Shown in pieces: positions 16,372 to 24,601 of a stretch of DNA of 64,000 nt. Source of the stretch: Alkalispirochaeta americana (GTDB lineage Bacteria > Spirochaetota > Spirochaetia > DSM-27196 > Alkalispirochaetaceae); assembly GCF_900156105.1 (NCBI RefSeq), contig NZ_FTMS01000004.1, positions 124,001-188,000 of the forward strand, in the 5' to 3' direction. The translations under genes were made by a program, and so were the position numbers. How positions within the stretch are numbered: the first letter of the stretch is position 1; each line of letters begins with the position of its first letter. Below the pieces are notes generated by a model. That model was not told the origin of the DNA and searched no databases. It saw nothing but the letters and a program-made list of their open reading frames with translations.

Positions 16372-17253
16372 CCAGGAGATGTCGCTTTTTGATGTGCCAT
16401 GGGCAAAGGTGCTGGCGGTATTTCTGAGAAACGAAGCCAGGTGGACACTTTCGCAGGATATACCGGCTTTTTTTCGAATGTTGTGACGGTGGCGCTCGAT
16501 TGTGGAGCCCGTGATGCCCAGGGCGTGAGCTATCTGTTTTGTCGAGAGGCCCGATGCGATCAAGTCGGCTATTTCCTGTTCTCGCGGACTCAAACGGAGC
16601 GAGAGTTCCCGATGACGGGAGGTGCGGGGAGCGCCGAATTGCAACAGGGCGTTGCGGAGCGCTGCGCCGAGGGCTTTTTCGGCAGGACCCGTGAGAAATG
16701 ATTCCAGCCGTGAAAGAATCGGGAAGATCCGGCTGTTCAGATCCTGCTGCAGATCTGTTTGATAGTGATGCTGCTGCTCTTCGATTTGGGCAAGAACTTC
16801 CGTCAGAGCTACGGTTTTCCGGTTTTCGGCGGCCATGGCCTCTGTCAGCTCAGCTTCTGCCTGGCGTTGTTCTGCGTTATTGGCGAGAAGTGCTGCCACA
16901 GCCTCGGCCAGACGCGCTTCCTGGGGCAGCAGGGAATGGGCTGACCCCCCGATGATGTGAATCTCCCCCAGGGTTCCGTTCCTGGAGACGATCGGGGTGG
17001 TTTGATGGTTTTCCGGTTCTTGCGAAACCGGGGGAGTCTTTCCTGTGGGGCCGGGACCGGGATACCAGTATTCACTGGTATCAAGGAGGATTCCTACGGT
17101 CATTGTCTCGGGGTGGGCCAGGGCCTGGTGAAGTGCGCGGGCCACATCGGAGAGGGTTTTTTCAAGAGCTTTTTGGGGGCTGAGGTCTTTTGTAACCCTG
17201 TAGATGCAGGATAGTTCCTTTTCACGTTCCTGCAGTTCTCCGGGAAGGTCCAT
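16366..17253 (-). CDS. LuxR-family transcriptional regulator
   Basis: 295 residues. The N-terminal part (about 1-130) looks like a GAF/PAS-type sensor. It is followed by a probable coiled coil (130-180) and a C-terminal LuxR/GerE helix-turn-helix: LSPREQEIADLIASGLSTKQIAHALGIT then STIERHRHNIRKK. The ligand is unknown and there is no receiver-domain aspartate pattern. It lies upstream of the rnk-like gene on the same strand. Confidence 0.85.
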   Translation of the reverse strand: MDLPGELQEREKELSCIYRVTKDLSPQKALEKTLSDVARALHQALAHPETMTVGILLDTSEYWYPGPGPTGKTPPVSQEPENHQTTPIVSRNGTLGEIHIIGGSAHSLLPQEARLAEAVAALLANNAEQRQAEAELTEAMAAENRKTVALTEVLAQIEEQQHHYQTDLQQDLNSRIFPILSRLESFLTGPAEKALGAALRNALLQFGAPRTSRHRELSLRLSPREQEIADLIASGLSTKQIAHALGITGSTIERHRHNIRKKAGISCESVHLASFLRNTASTFAHGTSKSDISWK

Positions 17254-17352
17254 GGTGAGAATCTATCGACCCCGTCTGGTTCCGTCAATGCAGATTTTTT
17301 TGGGGTCTTATATCCGATTATGCTGATTTGTGTGGGGAAATATGGATTGTTG

Positions 17353-17381
17353 TTGACGAGCGAAAGAATTGTTTTGATAAT
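17353..17381 (+). promoter_or_regulatory. Promoter of the aldolase-deoR-mtnA operon
   Basis: -35 TTGACG (17353-17358), 17-base spacer, -10 GATAAT (17376-17381). It lies 55 bases upstream of the aldolase ATG and immediately before a palindrome at the expected start of transcription. Confidence 0.8.
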
Positions 17382-17383
17382 GC

Positions 17384-17396
17384 AATTAGACTAATT
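17384..17396. promoter_or_regulatory. Putative operator palindrome
   Basis: AATTAG-A-CTAATT is a perfect 13-base palindrome with a central base, centred on the expected +1 of the aldolase operon. A repressor there would block initiation. The DeoR-type regulator encoded in the same operon is the obvious candidate. Confidence 0.6.
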
Positions 17397-17436
17397 TACC
17401 ATACAAACGCACCAGACACACAAAAAGGGGATAAAC

Positions 17437-18111
17437 ATGGCTCGCACAGATGATACTGCACGAGAGGAGATCGTCTATTACAGCAAAAAAGTACATGCTT
17501 CAGGTCTGGTTTGTGCCACCGATGGAAATCTTTCGTATCGCCTTGATCAGGACCGGTTTTTGATCACCCCTTCGGGCGTACGGAAGGAGGATGTTTCGGG
17601 AGAGATGCTTCTGGTGATGAATATGGAAGGGGCCGTGCTGGAGGGTGAGGGTCGCCCCTCGACGGAATACAAGTTACACCGTGAGGTGTATCGCCAACGG
17701 CCCGATGTGACGGCTGTGATTCATGCGCATCCCCCGAAGGCCGTGGCCTTCACCATAGCAGGAAAGCGGCTCAATACAGGGCTTCTGCCGGAGTGTGTTG
17801 TTGCGCTGGGAAATGTTCCTCTTGCTCCCTATGCGCTTCCTGGTACTGAGGAGCTTCCTCGCTCCATGGCGGAGTTAATCTGTTTAAGCGACGTGGTGTT
17901 GCTTGCGCGGCACGGGAGCGTTACCGTGGGATCTTCCCTGGGGGAGGCGTTCAAAAAACTGGAGAAGCTCGAGCACTGTGCACAGATTCAGTTATACGCC
18001 GAATTGCTTGGGGGCCCGCAACCTTTTTCAACCCGGGAGATATCTGATCTTGAAGGTCTTCGTGGCCATTACGGGATTAGCAACAGAACAATGCCGTTCA
18101 GGGAGGTGTAA
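17437..18111 (+). CDS. Class II aldolase (Ald2/FucA type)
   Basis: 224 residues of the class II aldolase/adducin family. The zinc ligands are H96, H98 (HAH) and H159 (RHG), and the catalytic Glu is E77 (STEYKLH). Generic members cleave fuculose- or rhamnulose-1-phosphate. Next to mtnA, the better hypothesis is cleavage of 5-methylthioribulose-1-P or 5-deoxyribulose-1-P to DHAP plus an aldehyde (the DHAP-shunt aldolase). It directly abuts the DeoR gene. Confidence 0.85.
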   Translation: MARTDDTAREEIVYYSKKVHASGLVCATDGNLSYRLDQDRFLITPSGVRKEDVSGEMLLVMNMEGAVLEGEGRPSTEYKLHREVYRQRPDVTAVIHAHPPKAVAFTIAGKRLNTGLLPECVVALGNVPLAPYALPGTEELPRSMAELICLSDVVLLARHGSVTVGSSLGEAFKKLEKLEHCAQIQLYAELLGGPQPFSTREISDLEGLRGHYGISNRTMPFREV

Positions 18112-18909
18112 GTGCTGGCTGTAGAGCGACGACAGGAGATATTCGAACTGCTTCAATCCTTTGGAAGTGTTACCGTTTCTGATCTGGCCCTGCGATTTTC
18201 TGTGAGCGAGGAGACGATACGTCGTGATCTTTCCAGGATGGAGCGCAAGGGATTGCTTCAGAAAACCTATGGGGGGGCCTTTCTGAACACGGGGATGCAT
18301 CGGGAAATCCCCGTTACAGTGCGGCAGCACGCGGCGGTGGAGGGAAAGAGTGTGATCGGTTCCCTCGCGGCACAATTGATCAATAACGGGGATACCATAT
18401 TCCTTGATGCCAGTACCACGGCTGTTCACATTGCAGAAAACATTCTGGAGAAAACAAATCTCGTTGTTATTACCAACGCCTTGCCAGTTGCAGAAACTCT
18501 GGCGCGGGCAGAACAGATCAAGGTGATCTGTGCAGGAGGAACCCTTCGACCCAAGGCGCTGTCCTTGGTGGGAAAAACAGCGGAAGGATCTATTGCTTCG
18601 TTTTTTGCTGATAAAGCGTTTATTTGCTGTGATGGGGTGCATCTGCATCACGGTGTAACCGATTCGAACGAGCAGGAAGCAGAGGTGCGAAAGCAGATGA
18701 TGCGACAGGCGCTCAGTTCGATCCTGGTCTGCGATGCGACCAAGTTTGATCGTACTTCCTTTGCTAAACTGGCCGAGTTGGAGGCTTTTGACGCTGTTAT
18801 TACCGATCAGGAGCGTTCTCCGGAATGGGTAGATCGTTTTATCCAAAGTGAGGTGGAGTATATTTGCGGATCATTCCAGGAAGAAATTCCCGAACCCACG
18901 GTATCGTAA
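18112..18909 (+). CDS. DeoR-family transcriptional repressor
   Basis: 265 residues from a GTG directly after the aldolase stop, with GGGAGGTGTAA upstream. The N-terminal DeoR HTH (20-50: VSDLALRFSVSEETIRRDL) is followed by a sugar-phosphate-sensing domain with YGGAF, DASTT and the CDATKF motif. Members usually respond to a phosphorylated pathway intermediate. Here that may be a (methylthio/deoxy)ribose phosphate, with autoregulation through the palindrome at 17384-17396. Confidence 0.92.
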   Translation: MLAVERRQEIFELLQSFGSVTVSDLALRFSVSEETIRRDLSRMERKGLLQKTYGGAFLNTGMHREIPVTVRQHAAVEGKSVIGSLAAQLINNGDTIFLDASTTAVHIAENILEKTNLVVITNALPVAETLARAEQIKVICAGGTLRPKALSLVGKTAEGSIASFFADKAFICCDGVHLHHGVTDSNEQEAEVRKQMMRQALSSILVCDATKFDRTSFAKLAELEAFDAVITDQERSPEWVDRFIQSEVEYICGSFQEEIPEPTVS

Positions 18910-18936
18910 CTTACCTCTATCGCGACAGGAGAAAGA

Positions 18937-20013
18937 ATGGACAACCAAAGAGAAATGAAGCAGGGCGACGCCGAGAAGGTGAAGAGTATTCTCTGGGAGA
19001 AGGAGCAGCTTTTTTTGCTGGATCAAACCCGTCTTCCCGGTGAGGTCCTCCTGGAGGAACAAAATTCCGTTGAACAGGTCTGGGATGCAATTAAGCAACT
19101 CAAGGTCCGGGGTGCTCCCGCCATTGGTGTTGCAGGTGCCTATGGCCTGGTCGTCGCCATGCGGGAACAGACCAGCCTTGACCGTACCGCCTTTGTTGCG
19201 GAGCTCAGAAAGCAGGCGGCCTATCTTGATAGTTCCCGTCCGACTGCAGTTAACCTGCACTGGGCTCTTACCCGTGTCGTGGAAAGTGTCGAGAGGTCCC
19301 GGCTTCAGAGTGGTGGTGACCTTTTTGCTGTGCTGCAAAAAACGGCTGAAGAGATACACGCAGAGGACATTCAGTTGTGCCGGAGTATTGGAGAGCACGG
19401 TGTCTCGCTGATGAGGGAGGGCATGGGCATTCTTACCCATTGCAATGCCGGGCGTCTTGCCACGTCTGATTACGGGACTGCCACAGCGCCCATGTATCTG
19501 GCTCATGGACGGGGCATGGGCTTCAGGGTGTACTCCGATGAGAGTCGCCCCCTGCTTCAGGGATCGCGCCTGACGGCCTGGGAACTACAGCAGGCAGGAA
19601 TTGATGTTACGACCATTACCGATAATATGGCAGCCTTTGTGATGCAGCAGGGTTTGATAGATATGGTGATCGTTGGAACCGACCGCGTGGCGGCAAACGG
19701 TGACGTGGCAAACAAGATAGGAACTCTTGGTGTTGCGATTATGGCAAAGCATTTTGACATACCGGTATACGTTGCCTGTCCCGCATCTACGGTTGACCTT
19801 TCTACTGCAACAGGCGAGCAGATTGTTATTGAAGAGAGGGAAGCAGAGGAAGTTACCCACTTCGGGTTGCGACGCACCGCTCCTGAGGGAATAAAGGTAC
19901 GGAATCCGGCTTTCGATGTTACGCCCCACGAGTTGGTTACGGGGATTATCACGGACCGGGGGATTATCAGGCCTCCCTTTTCAGAGACCCTGAAAGCGGC
20001 TTTTTGTCAGTGA
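18937..20013 (+). CDS. mtnA: S-methyl-5-thioribose-1-phosphate isomerase
   Basis: 358 residues homologous to the eIF2B-alpha/MtnA family. Active-site Cys169 (LTHCNAG) and Asp249 (VGTDRVAANGDVANKIGT) are at positions equivalent to B. subtilis C160/D240. RGAPAIGVAGAYG (59-71) is also typical of MtnA rather than eIF2B. It converts the aldose (MTR-1-P) to the ketose MTRu-1-P. AGGAGAAAGA precedes the start. No mtnB/C/D/E genes lie nearby, which points to an aldolase route rather than the full methionine salvage pathway. Confidence 0.93.
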   Translation: MDNQREMKQGDAEKVKSILWEKEQLFLLDQTRLPGEVLLEEQNSVEQVWDAIKQLKVRGAPAIGVAGAYGLVVAMREQTSLDRTAFVAELRKQAAYLDSSRPTAVNLHWALTRVVESVERSRLQSGGDLFAVLQKTAEEIHAEDIQLCRSIGEHGVSLMREGMGILTHCNAGRLATSDYGTATAPMYLAHGRGMGFRVYSDESRPLLQGSRLTAWELQQAGIDVTTITDNMAAFVMQQGLIDMVIVGTDRVAANGDVANKIGTLGVAIMAKHFDIPVYVACPASTVDLSTATGEQIVIEEREAEEVTHFGLRRTAPEGIKVRNPAFDVTPHELVTGIITDRGIIRPPFSETLKAAFCQ

Positions 20014-20723
20014 TGGTTCTTTCGCCCGCACTCCCGGAGAAAGGCCTGAAAGAGGTGCTGTGAGGGTTTGTCTTTTTCGGCCATCATCTCGGGGTGCCAC
20101 TGAACGCCTGCGATGAAGCGCTCTCCCGGGGATTCGATCGCCTCGATAACCCCGTCGGGAGCGTGGGCGGTGGCCCGGAAGGTGGGAGAGAGTTCCCTGA
20201 TTGCCTGGTGGTGGAAGCTGTTCACCTCGATTTCCCCGGTCTGGAGGATCCCTTCCAGCCGGCTCCCCGGGAGAAAACGCACTCTGTGGGCGGGAGCATC
20301 GAAGGGATAGATGCCGAAGAGCATGTGCTTGAGCGTTCCCGGTTCTTCCCGTTCCCGTTCCAGGTCCTGGTAGCAGGTGCCTCCGCCGTGGACGTTCAGC
20401 ATTTGCATTCCCCGGCAAATTCCCAGCACAGGAATGGAGGACCGGTTGAGAACGTAGTCCACCAGGGCCAGTTCGTGGCTGTCCCGCCCGGGGAGCGTTT
20501 CTTCGAGCCCCTGTCGTGGGGGCTCGTTATAAAAGGAGGGATTGATATCGGCCCCTCCCGAGAGGATCAGCCCGTGCATGGCAGTGAGGACGGGCCGCAG
20601 GGAAGGCAGTTCCTTCACCACGGGGATGATCAGGGGCGATCCTCCGGCATCGGCCACGGCCTGAGCGTAGCCGTCGATGAAGCCCGTGCGGTTTGTGTTT
20701 GTTATTCCTATGACAGGTCTCAT
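20007..20723 (-). CDS. Peptidase C26 / gamma-glutamyl hydrolase (PuuD-like)
   Basis: 238 residues from the ATG at 20723, behind GGAGGAACA. This is a class I glutamine-amidotransferase fold: nucleophile C103 in GICRGMQ, and H210/E212 in GVQWHPE. The family includes PuuD (gamma-glutamyl-GABA hydrolase) and gamma-glutamyl peptide hydrolases. The start overlaps the last codon of the upstream ABC ATPase gene, so it belongs to the peptide-transporter operon and probably cleaves an imported gamma-glutamyl compound. Its 3' end overlaps mtnA by 7 bases. Confidence 0.85.
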   Translation of the reverse strand: MRPVIGITNTNRTGFIDGYAQAVADAGGSPLIIPVVKELPSLRPVLTAMHGLILSGGADINPSFYNEPPRQGLEETLPGRDSHELALVDYVLNRSSIPVLGICRGMQMLNVHGGGTCYQDLEREREEPGTLKHMLFGIYPFDAPAHRVRFLPGSRLEGILQTGEIEVNSFHHQAIRELSPTFRATAHAPDGVIEAIESPGERFIAGVQWHPEMMAEKDKPSQHLFQAFLRECGRKNHH

Positions 20724-21673
20724 TGTTCCTCCAGAATGCACCGTACCAGACGGTTTGATGAGTTTTCGAGAAGTTCCACGGGGCGTCGGCACTGATCCTG
20801 CCCTTTGGGACAGCGTCCGTAGAACCGGCAGATCGGCGGCGGGTCCACGGGGCTGGGTACATCCCCCTGGAGAATGATCCTCTTGTGGTTCCCCCGGTTT
20901 TTCACGCGGGGTATGGCCGAGACCAGGGCTTCCGTGTAGGGATGGCGGGGGGAGCGGATCACCTCATCGGCAGATCCCATCTCCACGATTTCTCCCATAT
21001 ACATCACGGCTATCCGGGTACTCACGTGGTGGACCACCGACAGGTCATGGGCAATGAACAGATAGGTCAGGGAGAGTTCCCGCTGAAGTGTCTCAAAAAG
21101 GTTGATGATCTGCGCCTGAATAGAGACATCCAGGGCCGAGACGGGCTCGTCCAGGACAAGAAACTCGGGGTTCAGGGCCAGGGCCCGGGCTATTCCTACC
21201 CGCTGGCGTCGGCCCCCGTCCAGTTCGTGGGGGTAGGAGTTGATCAGACGCGGGGCGATTCCGGCGTACTCCATGAGTTCCCGTATTCGCTGTTGCCGTT
21301 CCCGGCGGCCGGGAAAGAGGCGGTGTACGCGCAGGGGCTCTTCAATGATTTCTCCCACGCTCATTCGGGGGTCCAGTGAGGAATAGGGGTCCTGAAAGAC
21401 CATCTGGACCGTTCGGGAGAATTCTCTGGCCTCCTGTGCTGTCTTCAGGGAGGTGATATCCCGCCCCCGGTAGAGTATTCGCCCGGCTGTGGGGGCGAGG
21501 AGACGAACCAGGAGCTTTCCGGTGGTTGATTTTCCGCAGCCGCTCTCACCCACCAACCCCAGGGTCTCGCCCTGCCGGATTTGCAGTGATACCCCGTCTA
21601 CCGCTTTGAGCGTTCCCTCTTTGGTGGAAAAATGCTTCTCCAGGTCCGAGAGTTCAACCAGGGGATCGGTCAT
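20720..21673 (-). CDS. Dipeptide/oligopeptide ABC transporter ATPase (DppF-like)
   Basis: 317 residues. Walker A GESGCGKST, an unusual signature reading LDGGRRQR (usual LSGGQRQR), Walker B LVLDEPVSALD, and the C-terminal oligopeptide-transporter extension with CRFYGRCPKGQDQC. It pairs with the DppD-like ATPase, overlapping it by 4 bases. Confidence 0.93.
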   Translation of the reverse strand: MTDPLVELSDLEKHFSTKEGTLKAVDGVSLQIRQGETLGLVGESGCGKSTTGKLLVRLLAPTAGRILYRGRDITSLKTAQEAREFSRTVQMVFQDPYSSLDPRMSVGEIIEEPLRVHRLFPGRRERQQRIRELMEYAGIAPRLINSYPHELDGGRRQRVGIARALALNPEFLVLDEPVSALDVSIQAQIINLFETLQRELSLTYLFIAHDLSVVHHVSTRIAVMYMGEIVEMGSADEVIRSPRHPYTEALVSAIPRVKNRGNHKRIILQGDVPSPVDPPPICRFYGRCPKGQDQCRRPVELLENSSNRLVRCILEEQ

Positions 21674-22653
21674 GTCTTGCTCCTTGTCTGGTCGTAGAGG
21701 AAGCAGCGCACGCTGCGTCCCTGGTCAGGAAAAAAGGAAGGGGGCTTTTCCTCATGACAGATTGGCATAACCCGGGGGCATCGGGGAGCAAAACTGCAGC
21801 CCCGGGGCAGGTCCATGGCGTCGGGCATCAGGCCGGTGATGGGACGCAGGGACTCTCCTTTCGGGGCATCGATGTCGGGAAGAGAGTCCAGAAGTCCTGT
21901 TGTGTAGGGGTGGCGGGGTGAGTCAAAGACCTGGTCCACGGTGCCGGTTTCCACGATATCTCCGGCGTACATGACCGCCACCCGGTCGGCTACGTCGGCC
22001 ACCACGCCCAGGTCGTGGCTAATCATGAGCAGGGAGAGACCAAATTCATCCTTGAGGTCGTGGAGAATTTCCAGAATTTGCGCCTGGATTGTCACATCCA
22101 GAGCCGTGGTGGGTTCATCGGCGATCAGCAGGGCGGGGTTGCAGGCCAGGGCCATGGCGATAACCACACGCTGTTTCATGCCACCCGAAAACTCGTGGGG
22201 ATAATTGCCGCTTCGCGAGGCCGGGATTCCAACCCTGGTCAGCATTTCTCCGGCTTTGCGGAGCGCTTCCTTTGGGGCGAGGTTCTGGTGAAGGATCAGG
22301 TTTTCTGCGATCTGTTTTCCCGCAGGAAAAAGAGGATTCAGGGAAGTCATGGGATCCTGAAAGATGATGGACATCTGGTTTCCCCGAAGGCGGCGTAGCT
22401 CCTTTTCGCTTTTTTCAAGAAGATTCTCTCCCTGAAAGAGGATTCTTCCCCCCAGGATTTTTCCGGGAGGGCGGGGGACAAGCCCCAGCAGGGCCAGGGC
22501 GGTGGTGGTCTTGCCTGCACCGGTTTCTCCCACCAGTCCCAGGGTTTCTCCCCGGTGAAGGGAAAAATCGATTCCGTTCACGGCGCGGGCTGTTCCGTCG
22601 TCGGTCGTGTAATGAACATGGAGGTCTTGTACCTCCAGAAGGGGTGTATTCAT
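21670..22653 (-). CDS. Dipeptide/oligopeptide ABC transporter ATPase (DppD-like)
   Basis: 327 residues from the ATG at 22653 behind AAAGGAAATCC. A GTG at 22683 overlaps the dppC-like stop and would add 10 residues. Walker [10 protein letters not shown], signature FSGGMKQR, Walker [13 protein letters not shown], and a C-terminal Cys-containing extension ([15 protein letters not shown]) typical of OppD/DppD. Confidence 0.93.
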   Translation of the reverse strand: MNTPLLEVQDLHVHYTTDDGTARAVNGIDFSLHRGETLGLVGETGAGKTTTALALLGLVPRPPGKILGGRILFQGENLLEKSEKELRRLRGNQMSIIFQDPMTSLNPLFPAGKQIAENLILHQNLAPKEALRKAGEMLTRVGIPASRSGNYPHEFSGGMKQRVVIAMALACNPALLIADEPTTALDVTIQAQILEILHDLKDEFGLSLLMISHDLGVVADVADRVAVMYAGDIVETGTVDQVFDSPRHPYTTGLLDSLPDIDAPKGESLRPITGLMPDAMDLPRGCSFAPRCPRVMPICHEEKPPSFFPDQGRSVRCFLYDQTRSKT

Positions 22654-22679
22654 GACAGGATTTCCTTTCTTGGGACGGT

Positions 22680-23564
22680 TCACGATTTCAAACGGGGGTC
22701 CAGAGCGTCCCGCAGGCCGTCACCCACAAGATTGAAGGCCAGAACAGTTATCATGATGGCGATACCCGGGAAGGTAGCCATCCACCAGGCGTCCCGCAGG
22801 TATTGACGGCCCGCCGAGAGCATCGCTCCCCATTCGGGAAGCGGGGGCTGGGCGCCGAGTCCCAGAAAGCTGAGTCCTGCAGCGATGATGATCGTGTCAC
22901 CGATCCGTAATGTGGCCTGGACAAGGATGGGGGCAAAGGCGTTGGGAATAACGTGTTTCACAATGATCCACCCGTTGCTGCAGCCGAGGACCCGGGCCGC
23001 CTGGATGTACTCTTCTTCCTTGACCGAAAGAACTGAGGACCGGATGATTCGGGCAAAGTAGGGAATAGAGTTGAGCCCCACGGCGATCATCAGGTTCAGA
23101 AGGTTTGGACCCAGGGCTGTTACCAGGGCCACGGCAAAGATGAACCCTGGTATCGCCAGGATGATGTCCATGAACCGCATGATTACCTGGTCCTTGTTGC
23201 CGCCGTAATAGCCTGCGATAGCTCCCAGGGATCCTCCCGCCACGAGGCCGATCGAGGTGGTGATAAAGCCGATGGAAAGGGAGAGCCGTGATCCGTGGAT
23301 GATTCGGGAGAGGATATCCCTGCCCAGGTTATCTGTTCCCAGGATGTTTTCTCGTGAGGGAGCCTGAAACCGTCGGCCCAGGTGCTGATCATCCAGGCCC
23401 TCCGGGGCGGCCAGGGGAGCTGCCAGGGCGATTCCTGCCAGCAGGAGGATGAGAACGGAGCCCACGATGGCTCCCTTGTTTTTCCGGAACTGCCGCCAGG
23501 TATCTTCGAGGCGGGTGCGTCGTCGAGGGGCAGAACGGGCAGTTTCATTTTGCGGTGTATTCAT
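22680..23564 (-). CDS. Dipeptide ABC transporter permease (DppC-like)
   Basis: 294 residues. An N-terminal cytoplasmic stretch and first membrane helix (GSVLILLLAGIALAAPLAAP) are followed by the BPD_transp_1 core of about five helices, with the EAA-type loop EEEYIQAARVLGCSNGWIIVKHVIPN that docks the ATPases. FLGLGAQPPLPEWG is typical of DppC/OppC. Confidence 0.93.
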   Translation of the reverse strand: MNTPQNETARSAPRRRTRLEDTWRQFRKNKGAIVGSVLILLLAGIALAAPLAAPEGLDDQHLGRRFQAPSRENILGTDNLGRDILSRIIHGSRLSLSIGFITTSIGLVAGGSLGAIAGYYGGNKDQVIMRFMDIILAIPGFIFAVALVTALGPNLLNLMIAVGLNSIPYFARIIRSSVLSVKEEEYIQAARVLGCSNGWIIVKHVIPNAFAPILVQATLRIGDTIIIAAGLSFLGLGAQPPLPEWGAMLSAGRQYLRDAWWMATFPGIAIMITVLAFNLVGDGLRDALDPRLKS

Positions 23565-23581
23565 AGGCAGGCTCTCCGGTA

Positions 23582-24526
23582 TTACCGGTAGTGACTCCGG
23601 ATGCGGGGGTCTATCAACCCGTAGACAAGATCTACCCCCAGGGTTACCAGGCTGAAGATGATCGCGTAGGTGAGAATAATTCCCTGGACCACAGCGTAAT
23701 CCTGGGCCCGGACTGCGTCGATCAGGAGGCGCCCGATGCCGGGCCAGGCAAAGATTCGCTCTGTTACCACGGAGCCGCCCAGCAGGACGCCGAAGCGGAG
23801 CCCCACGATGGTGACCACCGGCAAGAGGGCGTTGCGCAGGGCGTGGATTGTCACGACCCGGAAGGGGCTGAGTCCCTTGGCTCGGGCCATGCGGATGTAA
23901 TCCTGGCGGAGGACCTCGAGCATGGAGGAGCGGGTTATTCGGGTTACAAAGGCGGCGTGGGCGGTGCCAAGGACGATGGCGGGCATGATCATGTGCTGAA
24001 CGGTTCCGTATCCCGAGGCGGGCAGGAGAACGCTGCCAAAGCGTCCGGCCCAGAAAACAGAGAAAAAAAGTATCAGCATAAGGCCCAGCCAGAAATTGGG
24101 CATGGACACTCCCAGCAGAGCCGTTACCATGGCGCCACCGTCCCAGAGGGTATACTGCCGAACGGCGGCGACGATTCCTGCCACCAGGCCGATGATCACC
24201 GCTACAACCAGAGAGGCTGTGGCAAGTTGCATCGTGGCGGGAAGGCGGGATAGAACCAATCCCGCCACGGGTTGACCGCTGCGGAAGGAGGTGCCCAGAT
24301 CACCCCGGACAATTCCCTGCAGAAATGAGCCGTACTGCACCAGAAAGGGACGGTTCAGCCCCAGGCTTTCACGCATTAGGGCGACATCCTCGGCGGAAGC
24401 ATCCTGAGGGAGCAGGAGCACCGCCGGGTCGCCGGGGGTCAGATACATGATCGCAAAAACGATGAACGAGGCCCCCAACAAGACCGGTACCAGAGCCAGA
24501 AGACGCTTGAGCAGAAAGGTGATCAT
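23582..24526 (-). CDS. Dipeptide ABC transporter permease (DppB-like)
   Basis: 314 residues. N-terminal TM helix then the TPGDP motif and six-helix BPD_transp_1 architecture. The coupling loop reads LRQDYIRMARAKGLSPFRVVTIHALRNALLPV, the DppB/OppB form. It ends 17 bases before the DppC-like start. Confidence 0.93.
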   Translation of the reverse strand: MITFLLKRLLALVPVLLGASFIVFAIMYLTPGDPAVLLLPQDASAEDVALMRESLGLNRPFLVQYGSFLQGIVRGDLGTSFRSGQPVAGLVLSRLPATMQLATASLVVAVIIGLVAGIVAAVRQYTLWDGGAMVTALLGVSMPNFWLGLMLILFFSVFWAGRFGSVLLPASGYGTVQHMIMPAIVLGTAHAAFVTRITRSSMLEVLRQDYIRMARAKGLSPFRVVTIHALRNALLPVVTIVGLRFGVLLGGSVVTERIFAWPGIGRLLIDAVRAQDYAVVQGIILTYAIIFSLVTLGVDLVYGLIDPRIRSHYR

Positions 24527-24537
24527 CTTTCTTCGGG

Positions 24538-24589
24538 CCTCCCGGGCCTCCCGGGCCTCCCGGGCATCGCCGTGCTTCGGGCGATGCCC
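24538..24589 (-). repeat. 9-base tandem repeat and stable stem-loop between dppA- and dppB-like genes
   Basis: CCTCCCGGG occurs three times in tandem (24538-24564) and runs into a perfect 10-bp hairpin GGGCATCGCC/GGCGATGCCC (24562-24571 with 24580-24589). It sits in the only sizeable gap of the operon and has no T-run. It could block 3' exonucleases and raise the level of the binding-protein mRNA over the permease mRNA. Confidence 0.6.
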
Positions 24590-24601
24590 CTGGTTCTGAT
24601 G

